NCBI GenBank assembly: GCA_964406035.1
Contig: CAYOQB010000074.1
Coordinates: 1 to 24,479 of the forward strand
Direction of reading: 5' to 3'
Origin: JAIEPW01 sp964406035
Lineage (GTDB): Bacteria > Acidobacteriota > Terriglobia > Bryobacterales > Bryobacteraceae
DNA length: 24,479 nt
The position numbers and the translations under genes were made by a program. Of the stretch, positions 1 to 8,105 are shown in pieces. Each line of letters begins with the position of its first letter. Position 1 is the stretch's first letter. The notes under the pieces are model-generated. The model worked only from the letters and a program-made list of their open reading frames with translations. It ran no database searches and was not told where the DNA came from.

Positions 1-21
1 TATTCTCGCAGCTTGCGGAAC

Positions 22-894
22 ATGTTCAAGGCCGCGGCCATCCTCGCTGGTCTGCTGGCCGCTCAGGAACTGGACGTGAAGCTGGACCGGGTGGCGGCGC
101 AGCTCCGCTTTGCCGAGGGTCCGTTGTGGTCGCCGGACGGCTATCTGCTGTACGCCGATACGGTTGCGAATCGCATTTTCCGGCTGGCCCCGAACGAAAA
201 GGCGCAGATCTACCGCGAAGCTCCCGGCGGGGCGCAGGGTCTGGCATTCGATCGCGACGGCAGGCTGTACATCTGCGAATTCCGCGCCCGGCGCGTGGTG
301 CGCATCAACAAGAAGAACGAAGCGGAAGTGCTGGCGGAGCGCTGGGAAGGCAAGCGGCTGAATGCGCCGAACGACATCGTGGTCCGGCGCGACGGGCACG
401 TTTATTTCACCGATCCGGCGTTCGGATCACAGAGCGATCGCCGCGAACTCGACTTCCACGGCATCTATCACATCCCGCCCAAGGGCGAACTGGAAGTGGT
501 GGCCAAGTGGAGCACGCGCCCGAACGGGATCGCCTTGTCGGCAAACGGCCGGACTTTGTTCGTGACCAACTCGGACGAAGCCACCGTAGTCGCGTTCGAC
601 CTGGACCGCCGGGGCGCGGCGTCGAATCCAAGAACGGTAATTTCCGGCATCCGGGGCGTTCCGGGAGGCATCCGGGTGGATGAGGCGGGCAACTTCTATA
701 TCGCCGCCAACGACGTCGAAATCCGGGCACCGGACGGGAAGCTGGCGAACACCATCCGGCTGGGCGAAACTCCCTCCAACCTCGCGTTCGGCGAAGGAGA
801 TTGGGGAGCCTTGTACATCACCGCGCAAACATCAGTGTTCCGCGTCCGTCTCGATTCCATGAAAGGATCGGTGCAGTATTCGCCGCCACAATAA
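22..894 (+). CDS. SMP-30/gluconolactonase/LRE-family beta-propeller protein
   Basis: A 290-residue protein of the SMP-30/gluconolactonase family, six-bladed propellers that hydrolyse sugar lactones or related esters using one divalent metal. The family's metal and active-site positions are visible: Glu32 in FAEGPLW, Asn117 in NAPND, Asn168 in RPNGIA and Asp220 in GGIRVDE. A short hydrophobic N-terminus (residues 2-14) suggests export, though it is weak as a signal peptide. I chose ATG 22; a TTG at 13 is in frame, and the frame is open to the window edge, so a start further upstream cannot be excluded. The NUDIX and mutS2 genes follow closely on the same strand. The substrate cannot be told from sequence. 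The family call is firm; lactonase activity is inference. Confidence 0.85.
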   Translation: MFKAAAILAGLLAAQELDVKLDRVAAQLRFAEGPLWSPDGYLLYADTVANRIFRLAPNEKAQIYREAPGGAQGLAFDRDGRLYICEFRARRVVRINKKNEAEVLAERWEGKRLNAPNDIVVRRDGHVYFTDPAFGSQSDRRELDFHGIYHIPPKGELEVVAKWSTRPNGIALSANGRTLFVTNSDEATVVAFDLDRRGAASNPRTVISGIRGVPGGIRVDEAGNFYIAANDVEIRAPDGKLANTIRLGETPSNLAFGEGDWGALYITAQTSVFRVRLDSMKGSVQYSPPQ

Positions 895-1324
895 GCGCCA
901 GTATCCGGATCGCCCGTTCCTGGGCGTGGGCGCGCTGATCTTCCGCCGCAACTCGATCCTGCTGGTGGAGCGAGGAGGCGTCCCCCTCAAGGGCTATTGG
1001 TCGCTGCCCGGCGGCATCGTGGAAACCGGCGAGATGCTGGAGCAGGCGCTGCGGCGCGAGCTGCTCGAGGAGACCGGGCTGCGCGTGCAGCCGCTGCGGA
1101 TCGCCGAGATCTTCGAGCGCATCATGCCGGACGCCGCCGGACGCGTCGAGTATCACTACGTCCTGGTCGACTACGTCTGTAAAGTAGTAGGTGGGACGCT
1201 GGCGCCCGCCGACGATGTCGCGCGAGTGGCCTGGGTGCCGGTTTCGAAGTTGAAGGAGTACCGGCTGACGGAAGGAACGCAGGCAGTGATCGAACGCGTC
1301 TGGCAATCCCGAAAACCGGCCTGA
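878..1324 (+). CDS. NUDIX hydrolase
   Basis: A small NUDIX-fold pyrophosphohydrolase, probably acting on a nucleoside-diphosphate derivative; substrate unknown. The full NUDIX box is present (G-x5-E-x7-RELLEETGL, beginning PGGIVETGE). The first canonical start in frame is GTG at 926, but that cuts into the first beta strand. The residues before it (QYPDRPFLGVGAL) look like a normal NUDIX N-terminus. The frame is open back to a TGA at 860-862, and between that stop and 926 there is no ATG, GTG or TTG. An ATT at 878 has AAGGA 10 nt upstream, so I place the start there (148 residues), overlapping the preceding stop by 17 nt. mutS2 begins 9 nt after the stop. The function call is sure; the start is inferred. 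Confidence 0.83.
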   Translation: MRRHNKRQYPDRPFLGVGALIFRRNSILLVERGGVPLKGYWSLPGGIVETGEMLEQALRRELLEETGLRVQPLRIAEIFERIMPDAAGRVEYHYVLVDYVCKVVGGTLAPADDVARVAWVPVSKLKEYRLTEGTQAVIERVWQSRKPA

Positions 1325-1333
1325 ACCAACCTG

Positions 1334-3739
1334 ATGCAGCACACCAGCGGCGACATTCTGGAATTCGCGGCGCTGAAGGCCGTGATCGGACGCTACGTGG
1401 CAAGCGAGCAGGGCAAGGCATTGCTCGACGCGGTGCAGCCCTCCGTGGAGCGCGCGGAGATCGAAGCTTCGCTGGCCGATCTCGGCGAAGCCCTGGAGTA
1501 CCTGCGCACGGCGGCGCAGCCGCAGGTGGCGTCGCGCGGCGCGGCGGTGCGCCTTCGCTTCCGCGATCTGCCGGACACGCGCCTCTCCCTGGCCACGCTG
1601 CGCATCGAGGGCGCGACGCTGGAGGGCCGCCAGATCTGGGAACTGAGCGAACTGCTCGATCGGGCCGGTGAGGCGCGGGCGATCCTGCTGGCAGCGGGCG
1701 AGCGGTTTCCCAGGCTGGCACGCAAAGTGGCTGGACTGGAGGATCTTCGCGCCGTGGTGCGCGGAATCGCCGGCAAGATTCTGCCGGACGGCTCGGTGGC
1801 CGACGATGCGAGTGTCGCCCTCAACCGCCTGCGGCGGGAGATCGAACGCCAGCAGAAGCAGATCCAGGCCTCGCTCGAACGGTTCCTGAAGGCCCACCAC
1901 AACGATGGAACGCTGCAGGAAGACTTCGTCACCATCCGCAACGACCGGTTCGTGGTGCCGATCGTCGCCGGCAAGCAACGCCGCGTCGAGGGCGTGATCC
2001 ACGGCGCCTCTGGATCGGGCCACACCATGTTCGTGGAGCCGATCGAGACCATCCAGTTGAACAATGAACTGGTGCGGCTGCGCGAGGAGGAGATGCGCGA
2101 GGTCCACCGCATCCTGCGCGAGATCACGGCGCATCTGCGAGCCCACGCGACCGCCATCGCCCGCGCGGCGGAGGCCATGGGCGAGCTGGATCTCCTCTTC
2201 GGAAAAGCGGAGTTCGGCCGCGAGTGGGATTGCACGGTGCCGCGCCTGAGCGCCGGGGAATCCCGCACGCTATTGTTGCGGGAAGCCCGCCATCCGCTGC
2301 TGCAGGATGTCCTGAAGCGCCAGGGCAAGACCGTCGTTCCCATCTCGCTCCGCCTGGATCGCGAATCGCGCACGCTGCTGATCAGCGGCCCCAACACCGG
2401 CGGAAAAACGGTTTCGCTGAAAACCGCCGGCCTGCTCGCGCTGATGACTCACGCCGGATTCCCGGTGCCCGCCGTGGAAGCCGAGTTCCCGGTATTCGAC
2501 TGCGTGCTGGCCGACATCGGCGACATGCAATCCATCGAGCAAAGCCTGTCCTCCTTCTCCGCCCATATCGCCACCGTGCGCGAGATGCTTCGGGAGGCGA
2601 CTCCGGACTCTCTGATCCTGCTGGACGAGCTGGGCCGCGCCACCGATCCCGAGGAGGGCGGCGCTCTGGGCGTGGCGATCCTGGATCGCTTCTGCCGGCT
2701 GGGGTGCTTCACTCTGGCATCCACTCACCTTCTGGCGCTGAAGGTTTACGGGGCGAACACACCCGGAGTGGTAAACGCGTCCATGGGTTTCGACGAACAG
2801 ACCTTCCAGCCCACCTTCGTGCTGCGGCTGGGCGCGCCCGGCAAGTCCGCCGGCCTGGACATCGCCACCCGGCTGGGCCTGTGGCCGGAACTGATCGAGC
2901 GGGCGCGCTCCGCCATGTCTTCGAGCGAACGCGACATCTCCCGCTTCCTGAGCGAACTGCACGCGCGGCTGGAATCGACGGCGGCGGTGGAACAGGAGCT
3001 GGCGCAAAAACAGGCGCAACTGGAAGAACGCGAGCGCTCGCTGGCCCGCGACTTCGAACGCAAGTACCAGGCGCGCGTCCGGGAGATCGAGGAAAAAACC
3101 GCCGAGCTCACCAGGCAATTCGAGGAACAAGCGAGGCGCACCATTGAAGAGATCACCGCCAGCGTCGAGTCACGGAAGGCCGTGGAACAGGCGCAGCGCA
3201 AGGTCGCCCGCACCCGGCGTGAGTTCCAGGAGAATGTCGCGCAGCAAACCGCCGCCGCGCGTCCCGCGGGCGAGCCCCCGAAGCTGCAATTGACCGAAGG
3301 CGCGCGGGTCCGTCTGCGCGGCATCCGCCAGCCGGCGCGCGTGCGGCGGATCACCGGCGACGTCGTCGAAGTGGATGCCGGCCTCATGAAGATGCAGGTC
3401 TCGGTGGACGACATCGAGGAAGTACTGCCTCCGGCCGAAGGCGCAAGGCTCCCGCACGGAGTCACCTTCACGCAAGGGCCGCGCTGGGACGCCTCCTATC
3501 GCGAGATCAATCTGATCGGCAAACGATCCGAGGAAGCGATGGACGAAGTGGACAAGTTCCTGGATTCCGCCGCATTGGCCCAAGTCGACCGGGTGCGCAT
3601 CGTGCACGGCCACGGAATGGGCATTCTGAAACGCGCCGTGGCTGACCTTCTGGCGCGCAGCCCGCACGTCGAGAAGTTTTACCCGGCATCGCAGGGCGAA
3701 GGCGGCGAAGGCGCCACCGTCGTGGAACTGAAGCAATGA
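1334..3739 (+). CDS. mutS2: Endonuclease MutS2
   Basis: An 801-residue MutS2, normal length for the family. These proteins bind branched DNA or collided ribosomes and act in recombination control or ribosome rescue; they do not replace MutS in mismatch repair. In order: a MutS core/clamp region (about 1-320), an ABC-type ATPase with Walker A GPNTGGKT (352-359) and Walker B LLDELGRATDPEEGG, a long charged coiled coil (about 515-640) and a C-terminal Smr nuclease domain with the HGHGMG motif from His758. The N-terminal mismatch-reading domain of MutS is absent, as expected. ATG 1334 fits the family N-terminus (LEFAALK near residue 10). It lies 9 nt behind the NUDIX stop with no obvious Shine-Dalgarno sequence, so translation may be coupled. 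Confidence 0.97.
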   Translation: MQHTSGDILEFAALKAVIGRYVASEQGKALLDAVQPSVERAEIEASLADLGEALEYLRTAAQPQVASRGAAVRLRFRDLPDTRLSLATLRIEGATLEGRQIWELSELLDRAGEARAILLAAGERFPRLARKVAGLEDLRAVVRGIAGKILPDGSVADDASVALNRLRREIERQQKQIQASLERFLKAHHNDGTLQEDFVTIRNDRFVVPIVAGKQRRVEGVIHGASGSGHTMFVEPIETIQLNNELVRLREEEMREVHRILREITAHLRAHATAIARAAEAMGELDLLFGKAEFGREWDCTVPRLSAGESRTLLLREARHPLLQDVLKRQGKTVVPISLRLDRESRTLLISGPNTGGKTVSLKTAGLLALMTHAGFPVPAVEAEFPVFDCVLADIGDMQSIEQSLSSFSAHIATVREMLREATPDSLILLDELGRATDPEEGGALGVAILDRFCRLGCFTLASTHLLALKVYGANTPGVVNASMGFDEQTFQPTFVLRLGAPGKSAGLDIATRLGLWPELIERARSAMSSSERDISRFLSELHARLESTAAVEQELAQKQAQLEERERSLARDFERKYQARVREIEEKTAELTRQFEEQARRTIEEITASVESRKAVEQAQRKVARTRREFQENVAQQTAAARPAGEPPKLQLTEGARVRLRGIRQPARVRRITGDVVEVDAGLMKMQVSVDDIEEVLPPAEGARLPHGVTFTQGPRWDASYREINLIGKRSEEAMDEVDKFLDSAALAQVDRVRIVHGHGMGILKRAVADLLARSPHVEKFYPASQGEGGEGATVVELKQ

Positions 3740-3758
3740 ATTTGGTCTCCCGGATAGT

Positions 3759-3764
3759 TATAAT
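3759..3764 (+). promoter_or_regulatory. Putative -10 box of the orphan secreted-protein gene
   Basis: A perfect TATAAT just after mutS2. No good -35 hexamer lies 16-18 nt upstream. Transcription would start near 3771, giving about a 110-nt leader to ATG 3882. It also lies exactly 6 nt before an in-frame GTG at 3771, so a leaderless GTG start is an alternative. Confidence 0.4.
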
Positions 3765-3881
3765 CAACCGGTGACTGGGTGGTTCGAAGCGCCCTTGAGG
3801 CCTGTTCTCCAATCAGTCTTGGCTTGCCGATTCGGTGGCTGGGGCAGGCTCGTTCACGAGGTCAGGCTGGGAAACACAACG

Positions 3882-4478
3882 ATGAGACACTCACTACGAT
3901 GCTCCAGTATCTCAATCTTTGCCGTCATCGCATATGGACAATCCTTCAATTTGAAGGACCGCAATGGAATTCCTGTCGTGGCGATAAGCGACACCAAGAT
4001 GTTCAGGCATTCGACCTATTTCAAAAGTGACATCCCTGATTTTCAAGCCACTGCAAAGAATCTAACGAATAGCGCCTTCACTTTGACGATCAACGCAATT
4101 GTCCACCGGAAAGATGGCACTGTGCAAACCTTCAACTTCATCGCTGACTTCCTAGCTGGTCGAACTGTGAAGGTAGAGAAAACCTTTTCGGAGCCCTTCC
4201 CGTACACAGCGGAGAACTTCGAGAAGATCGAGTTCTCGCTCTCCGAGAGTTGGGTTTCTCCAGAAGATGCGCGCCGATCAAAGGCTGCCGCGGCTGCCAG
4301 ACAGAAGAAAGCTGCGGAGGCAGAAGAAGCGGCGGCAGCCCGGCGAAGGAAGGCCGCTGAGGAGGCCTGTTCGTCGCTGTACGCCCAAACCTCCAACAAG
4401 AGGGTGATCGATCTTACCGTGAAGGAAGAACAGGCGGTTCGCACCTGTCAAATGCTCGACCTTTATCGCCCAAAATAG
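3882..4478 (+). CDS. Hypothetical secreted protein with Ala/Lys/Glu-rich helix
   Basis: No family recognised. From ATG 3882 the protein is 198 residues: a short hydrophobic N-terminus ending near AYGQ that could be a signal peptide, then a beta-rich segment (about 20-120) resembling extracellular domains in general terms only. A strongly charged, alanine-rich helix follows (about 125-160, with AAAARQKK and EEAAAARRRK), probably a coiled coil. The tail has a Cys near each end (EEACSSLY, RTCQMLDLY). An in-frame GTG at 3771 would add 37 residues ahead of the hydrophobic segment, so I prefer ATG 3882. GC content is visibly lower than in all neighbouring genes, hinting at foreign or recently acquired DNA. 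It converges on the Wzt-like gene with 29 nt between stops. Confidence 0.6.
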   Translation: MRHSLRCSSISIFAVIAYGQSFNLKDRNGIPVVAISDTKMFRHSTYFKSDIPDFQATAKNLTNSAFTLTINAIVHRKDGTVQTFNFIADFLAGRTVKVEKTFSEPFPYTAENFEKIEFSLSESWVSPEDARRSKAAAAARQKKAAEAEEAAAARRRKAAEEACSSLYAQTSNKRVIDLTVKEEQAVRTCQMLDLYRPK

Positions 4479-4507
4479 GCTCAAGTCGCTGTCGTTTAGA
4501 CGAGAGA

Positions 4508-5616
4508 TTACGCCATCTGCCTCTGGTCCGCGGCTTTCCGGACCTCCACCTTGGCCCGCAGGTTCGCCACGCCGGCCGNNNNNNNNNNNNNNNNNNNNNN
4601 NNNNNNNNNNNNNNNNNNNNNNNNNNNNNNNNNNNNNNNNNNNNNNNNNNNNNNNNNNNNNNNNNNNNNNNNNNNNNNTGGTCCGCGGCTTTCCGGACCT
4701 CCACCTTGGCCCGCAGGTTCGCCACGCCGGCCGCCGCCTGCTCGTCAATCACGGTAAACGCGATCGCGTCGTCCATCCAGTCATGCGCCGTACCGTCGGG
4801 CTCGTGCGATGCGGCGGTGATGGTGTACTGATTGGGACACAGCTCGCAGGCAAACGCGAAGCAGATCTCGAAATCATCGTCGGCCGCCACCGGCCCGAAG
4901 TGGACGTTCTGCAACTGCGTGTTGGTGCCGTACACTTCCATGCCGATGCGGGTGCGGATCAGGATTCCGATCACGGGGTCGGCGGAAGGCTGGTGGAAGC
5001 GAACTCTCAAGTGGATGGACGCTGCCTCGCCCCCGCGCACAATGACGGTCGGCTGTCCGGAGGCGCCGCGGATCTCGAGGCTCAGGATCTCCGCGCCGCC
5101 ATTGCCGCGGCGCCGCGACGGTGCGAGCCGCGCCGGAATCTGCTCACCCCAGGCGCGCACCTCCTCCGCGACCTGATCGCGATATAAGGGCAGGATCTCC
5201 CCGGGATCCCCCTTGGCGCGCAGCCTGCCGCCGTCGATCCACCACACCTCGTCGGCCATCTGGCGGAGCAGCGCATCGTCGTGAGACGCGAGCAACACCG
5301 TCGAACCCGACTGGCGCAGCCGGTCGATCCCGGCCAGCATCCGGATCCGGGCAGCGGGGTCCAGCAGCGCGAGTGAATGATCGACGGCGAGGACCGCGGC
5401 CGCCGCCAGGCTGCCCGCCCGATCCGCCGCCAGGTAATGCCGCCCTTGCGCGGGCGTCACTTCCCCGCTCTCGGGATTGGCGGCGCCGCCCGCCAGAAGC
5501 AGCAGATCCTGGACGCCGGAAGCCCTGCCGCCGATGACGCCGATGACCACGCCCGCGGGCGCGGAAGCGGACAACTCCCGCAGGGCGCCCAGCGAAGCTT
5601 GCCGGAATTCGATCAC
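4508..5616 (-). CDS. Degenerate ABC ATPase fused to a Wzt-type C-terminal domain
   Basis: With the duplicated 55 nt collapsed, this encodes 317 residues. Residues 1-145 resemble an ABC ATPase of the polysaccharide-export (Wzt/TagH) kind but are crippled. The Walker A position reads GGRASGVQD (29-37), with Val35 for the lysine. Only about 40 residues separate it from Walker B, so the Q-loop, helical subdomain and LSGGQ signature are missing. Walker B reads AVLAVDHS, with His80 for the catalytic Glu. The D-loop (LLDP) and H-loop (His112) remain. Residues about 170-292 match the Wzt C-terminal beta-sandwich that recognises the modified end of an O-antigen chain (GMEVYGTNT, then DGTAHDW and FTVID). 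Start GTG 5616 overlaps the upstream TGA (GTGA), so translation is coupled. Probably non-hydrolytic and a sugar-binding or regulatory protein; that role is inference. No membrane partner lies nearby. Confidence 0.75.
4524..4733. repeat. Exact 55-nt direct repeat on both sides of the scaffold gap
   Basis: Positions 4524-4578 (left of the gap) and 4679-4733 (right of the gap) are identical over 55 nt, and the left copy runs right up to the Ns. This is what two contig ends sharing an assembly k-mer overlap look like. A true tandem duplication is less likely, because collapsing the copies gives one continuous minus-strand reading frame ending in a stop at 4508-4510. Confidence 0.9.
4579..4678. 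other. 100-N scaffold gap, probably artificial
   Basis: A run of exactly 100 Ns, a common placeholder length for a gap of unknown size. The flanks overlap by 55 nt, so the true distance is probably negative and no sequence need be missing. It interrupts the 3' end of the Wzt-like gene only on paper. Confidence 0.95.
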
Positions 5617-8105
5617 CTTGCCCGCGGCCCTCCGAAGTAGCTGCGGACCGGAGCCGGCGGCTCGGTCCCGCGGATCGCCCGCCACAGGATATCGTTCAAC
5701 TCATCGTCGTCGATCCGGTCCGCCTCGGTGAAGTTCATCCGCAGGCTGCGCCCCGCGGTGGCGGAGGTCGCGGGATTCCGCTCGTTCAGCGAGATGCGCG
5801 GCTGCTCCGCCTGCCACGGCGCGTTGTTGGGATTCTTACTGAAGGCCGAGGTCATCGGCGTCGCGGAAGCGTCGAAGTGCGTCATGGGACGCAGCCCCAG
5901 AATCAGGCCCATGGTGCGCAACATCGAAGCCGTGTTGTAGAGCGTGGAATCGATGACGCCCCGGCGGGTGTAAGGCGAGATCACGAACGCGGGGGAGCGG
6001 TGCGAGTCCACGTGATCCGGTCCGTTCTGCGCATCGTCTTCCAGCACGAAGATCGCGGTCTTGCCCCAGAAACGCGACTTCGAAACCGCCTCGACAATCA
6101 TGCCCAGCGCGTAATCGTTGTCGGCCATGCAGGATTGCGGCGTCCATTTGCCCGGTGAAGTGCCCGAGGTGTGGTCGTTGCCCAGGCGCATGATCATGAA
6201 TTGCGGCATCGATCCGCGCTTCTCGAACTCCGCCAGATCCGCCAGGAACACCTTGGCGCGATCCACGTCCGGATAGTCCATGTCGAAGTTCCGGTAGTTT
6301 TCGTTGGTCACGGGGGCCAGCGAGTTATCCATGTACTTGACGATCTGCTTCTGACCGGTCGGGGCGGCGGGATTCACGTTCTGCACGAAGTATCCGTAGT
6401 TTCGCATCGAAATGCCCGCTGCCAGAACATTGGTCCAGAGGTATCCGGCGGGGGGAAGCGCGGCGGGCTCCCCGCCCTCGTAGTCGTAATTGCGGCGGCG
6501 TCCGCCGTAGGAGTTCGGCCACATGCGCTGCACGTAGTCGGGCGCGATCGCGGCGGTCGACCAGTTGTGCCCGTCCGCGCTCACATCGGCACTGACATAA
6601 AAGTTATCGAAGAGCACGAAGTCGTTCGCCAGCTTGCGATGGTTCGGCGTCGACTTGGCGTCGAACAGCACCAGCGACGGATCGCCGTTGCCTTTGCCCA
6701 GATCGCCGAAAACCTGATCGTAGGTGCGATTCTCCTTCACGATGTAGATCACGTGCTCGATAGGCGATTTGCGTTCCTGCGTCGTGTACCAGGAAGTGTC
6801 GCCGGCAATCCAGCGATCGTCGGCGTTGCGGTCGCGGTAAGGAGAGTAGTCGTACACCGACTTCGTGTACGCCTCCAACTGTTCCGGGTTGAACGGCGGA
6901 ATCACGGAAGCGGAGCCCGTTTGCAGCCTGCCGACGTATTGCACCGCCACAATTCCCTGGTGCGTGGGAGCGGCGCGCAGGGCCGGATTCGGCCCACGCG
7001 GATTGGGATAGCTGCGATCCCCCTTCCCGTTCAATACCATCAGCCGCCCGTCCGGCAGCGACCGCGCCGCCGTTGGATACCACCCGACGGGAAGGAATCC
7101 GGTCACGCGGCTCTGCGCCTCGCGAACGTCCGCCACCGCCACCGCGTTGGCGTCCGAACAGACCACGTACAGCGAGTTCCTGTCCGGGCTCAGCGCGAGT
7201 CCGCTCGGGGTCATGCCCAGCCGGTGGCGCGCGGTGAGCGCGACATTGATGGTCTCGAGCAAGCGCATGTTCTTGCCCGAATCCACGGCCACCACAAACA
7301 CGGAGTTCGTGTTCGCGGCGGCGACAAACAGCCTGCCCGTCCACTCCCCGCCCTCGCCTGCCTTCTCTTCGCCCTTGTCGCGCCAGAGCATGTCGGTGGT
7401 ATGCGATCCCAGGCGAATTACGCCCATGCGCGCGCCGGTATCGGCCTGATGCTGGTACACCGCGCCGTCGGCCCAGCTGCTGACGAAGAACGACTTGCCG
7501 TCCGGATGGAACAGGATCCGGTACGGCCTGCGGCCGGTGGCGAAGCGCTCCGTCACCCGCCCGGATTGGGGGTTGATCACCAGCACGGTGTCGTGAAATA
7601 GGTCCGCGGCGTAGATCAGCCGGCCGTCCGGAGAAATTGCAACGTCGCCGATGAAATCCTGGTTGGTGCGCTTGTCGTCCTCCACGGTCAGGAACTCGCG
7701 CGCGATGGTCATCGCGCCGTTGTTGAAATCCAGCTCGTAAACGCGGCCCTTGGACCCGCCGCCCGCATAGACCTTCTTGCCGTCGGGAGCGAACGCGAGC
7801 CCCAGCCAGCCGTCGGCCAGCGTCACGCGGCCTTTTTCCCGCATGGTGGCGGGGTCGAACGCGACCACGGAGGGCGGGTTGTAGCCGCCATGCAACACCA
7901 GCAGGTGCTTGGCATCCGGCGACATCGCCGTGGCCATGGGAAACGTATCCAGCGGAACCTGCGTTCCGGCCGGTTTCACCCTCCAGCCCGAGTTCAGCAG
8001 GTAGGCGCCGTCCTGCTGCGGCCCCACCTGAATCCGGGCCGCGGGTTGCGACACCAGGGTAATGGCGGCGGCAAGAATCAGCACTGCAACAACGATGTAT
8101 CTCAT
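5613..8105 (-). CDS. Secreted YncE-like beta-propeller / phosphoesterase fusion
   Basis: An 830-residue protein of the kind annotated as bifunctional YncE family/alkaline phosphatase family. A signal peptide (about residues 1-20, MRYIVVAVLILAAA) sends it out of the cytoplasm. Residues about 40-410 form a seven-bladed YncE/YVTN-type propeller with repeats such as SPDGRLIYAAD and HPDGKSFFVSS. Residues about 440-760 are a phosphoesterase (PF04185-like, phospholipase C/acid phosphatase relatives), with HVIYIVKENRTYDQVFGD at its start and metal-ligand-like motifs NDHTSGT and EDDAQNGPDHVDSHR. The substrate is unknown. Its ATG overlaps the nadE stop (ATGA) and its TGA overlaps the GTG of the Wzt-like gene, so all three are probably one transcript. 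Domain assignments are confident; activity is inferred. Confidence 0.9.
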   Translation of the reverse strand: MRYIVVAVLILAAAITLVSQPAARIQVGPQQDGAYLLNSGWRVKPAGTQVPLDTFPMATAMSPDAKHLLVLHGGYNPPSVVAFDPATMREKGRVTLADGWLGLAFAPDGKKVYAGGGSKGRVYELDFNNGAMTIAREFLTVEDDKRTNQDFIGDVAISPDGRLIYAADLFHDTVLVINPQSGRVTERFATGRRPYRILFHPDGKSFFVSSWADGAVYQHQADTGARMGVIRLGSHTTDMLWRDKGEEKAGEGGEWTGRLFVAAANTNSVFVVAVDSGKNMRLLETINVALTARHRLGMTPSGLALSPDRNSLYVVCSDANAVAVADVREAQSRVTGFLPVGWYPTAARSLPDGRLMVLNGKGDRSYPNPRGPNPALRAAPTHQGIVAVQYVGRLQTGSASVIPPFNPEQLEAYTKSVYDYSPYRDRNADDRWIAGDTSWYTTQERKSPIEHVIYIVKENRTYDQVFGDLGKGNGDPSLVLFDAKSTPNHRKLANDFVLFDNFYVSADVSADGHNWSTAAIAPDYVQRMWPNSYGGRRRNYDYEGGEPAALPPAGYLWTNVLAAGISMRNYGYFVQNVNPAAPTGQKQIVKYMDNSLAPVTNENYRNFDMDYPDVDRAKVFLADLAEFEKRGSMPQFMIMRLGNDHTSGTSPGKWTPQSCMADNDYALGMIVEAVSKSRFWGKTAIFVLEDDAQNGPDHVDSHRSPAFVISPYTRRGVIDSTLYNTASMLRTMGLILGLRPMTHFDASATPMTSAFSKNPNNAPWQAEQPRISLNERNPATSATAGRSLRMNFTEADRIDDDELNDILWRAIRGTEPPAPVRSYFGGPRAR

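Noticed and set aside
818..2146. Long minus-strand open frame (442 codons) opposite the NUDIX and mutS2 genes
   Set aside because: It mirrors a real MutS2 coding frame in GC-rich DNA; the translation has no domain and is His/Gln/Arg-rich.
4524..4733. A genuine tandem repeat or mobile-element target duplication
   Set aside because: The left copy ends exactly at the Ns and collapsing the copies restores the frame, so an assembly overlap is the simpler explanation.
6171..7601. Long plus-strand open frame opposite the propeller-phosphoesterase
   Set aside because: It is a shadow of the real minus-strand gene and has no recognisable motif.
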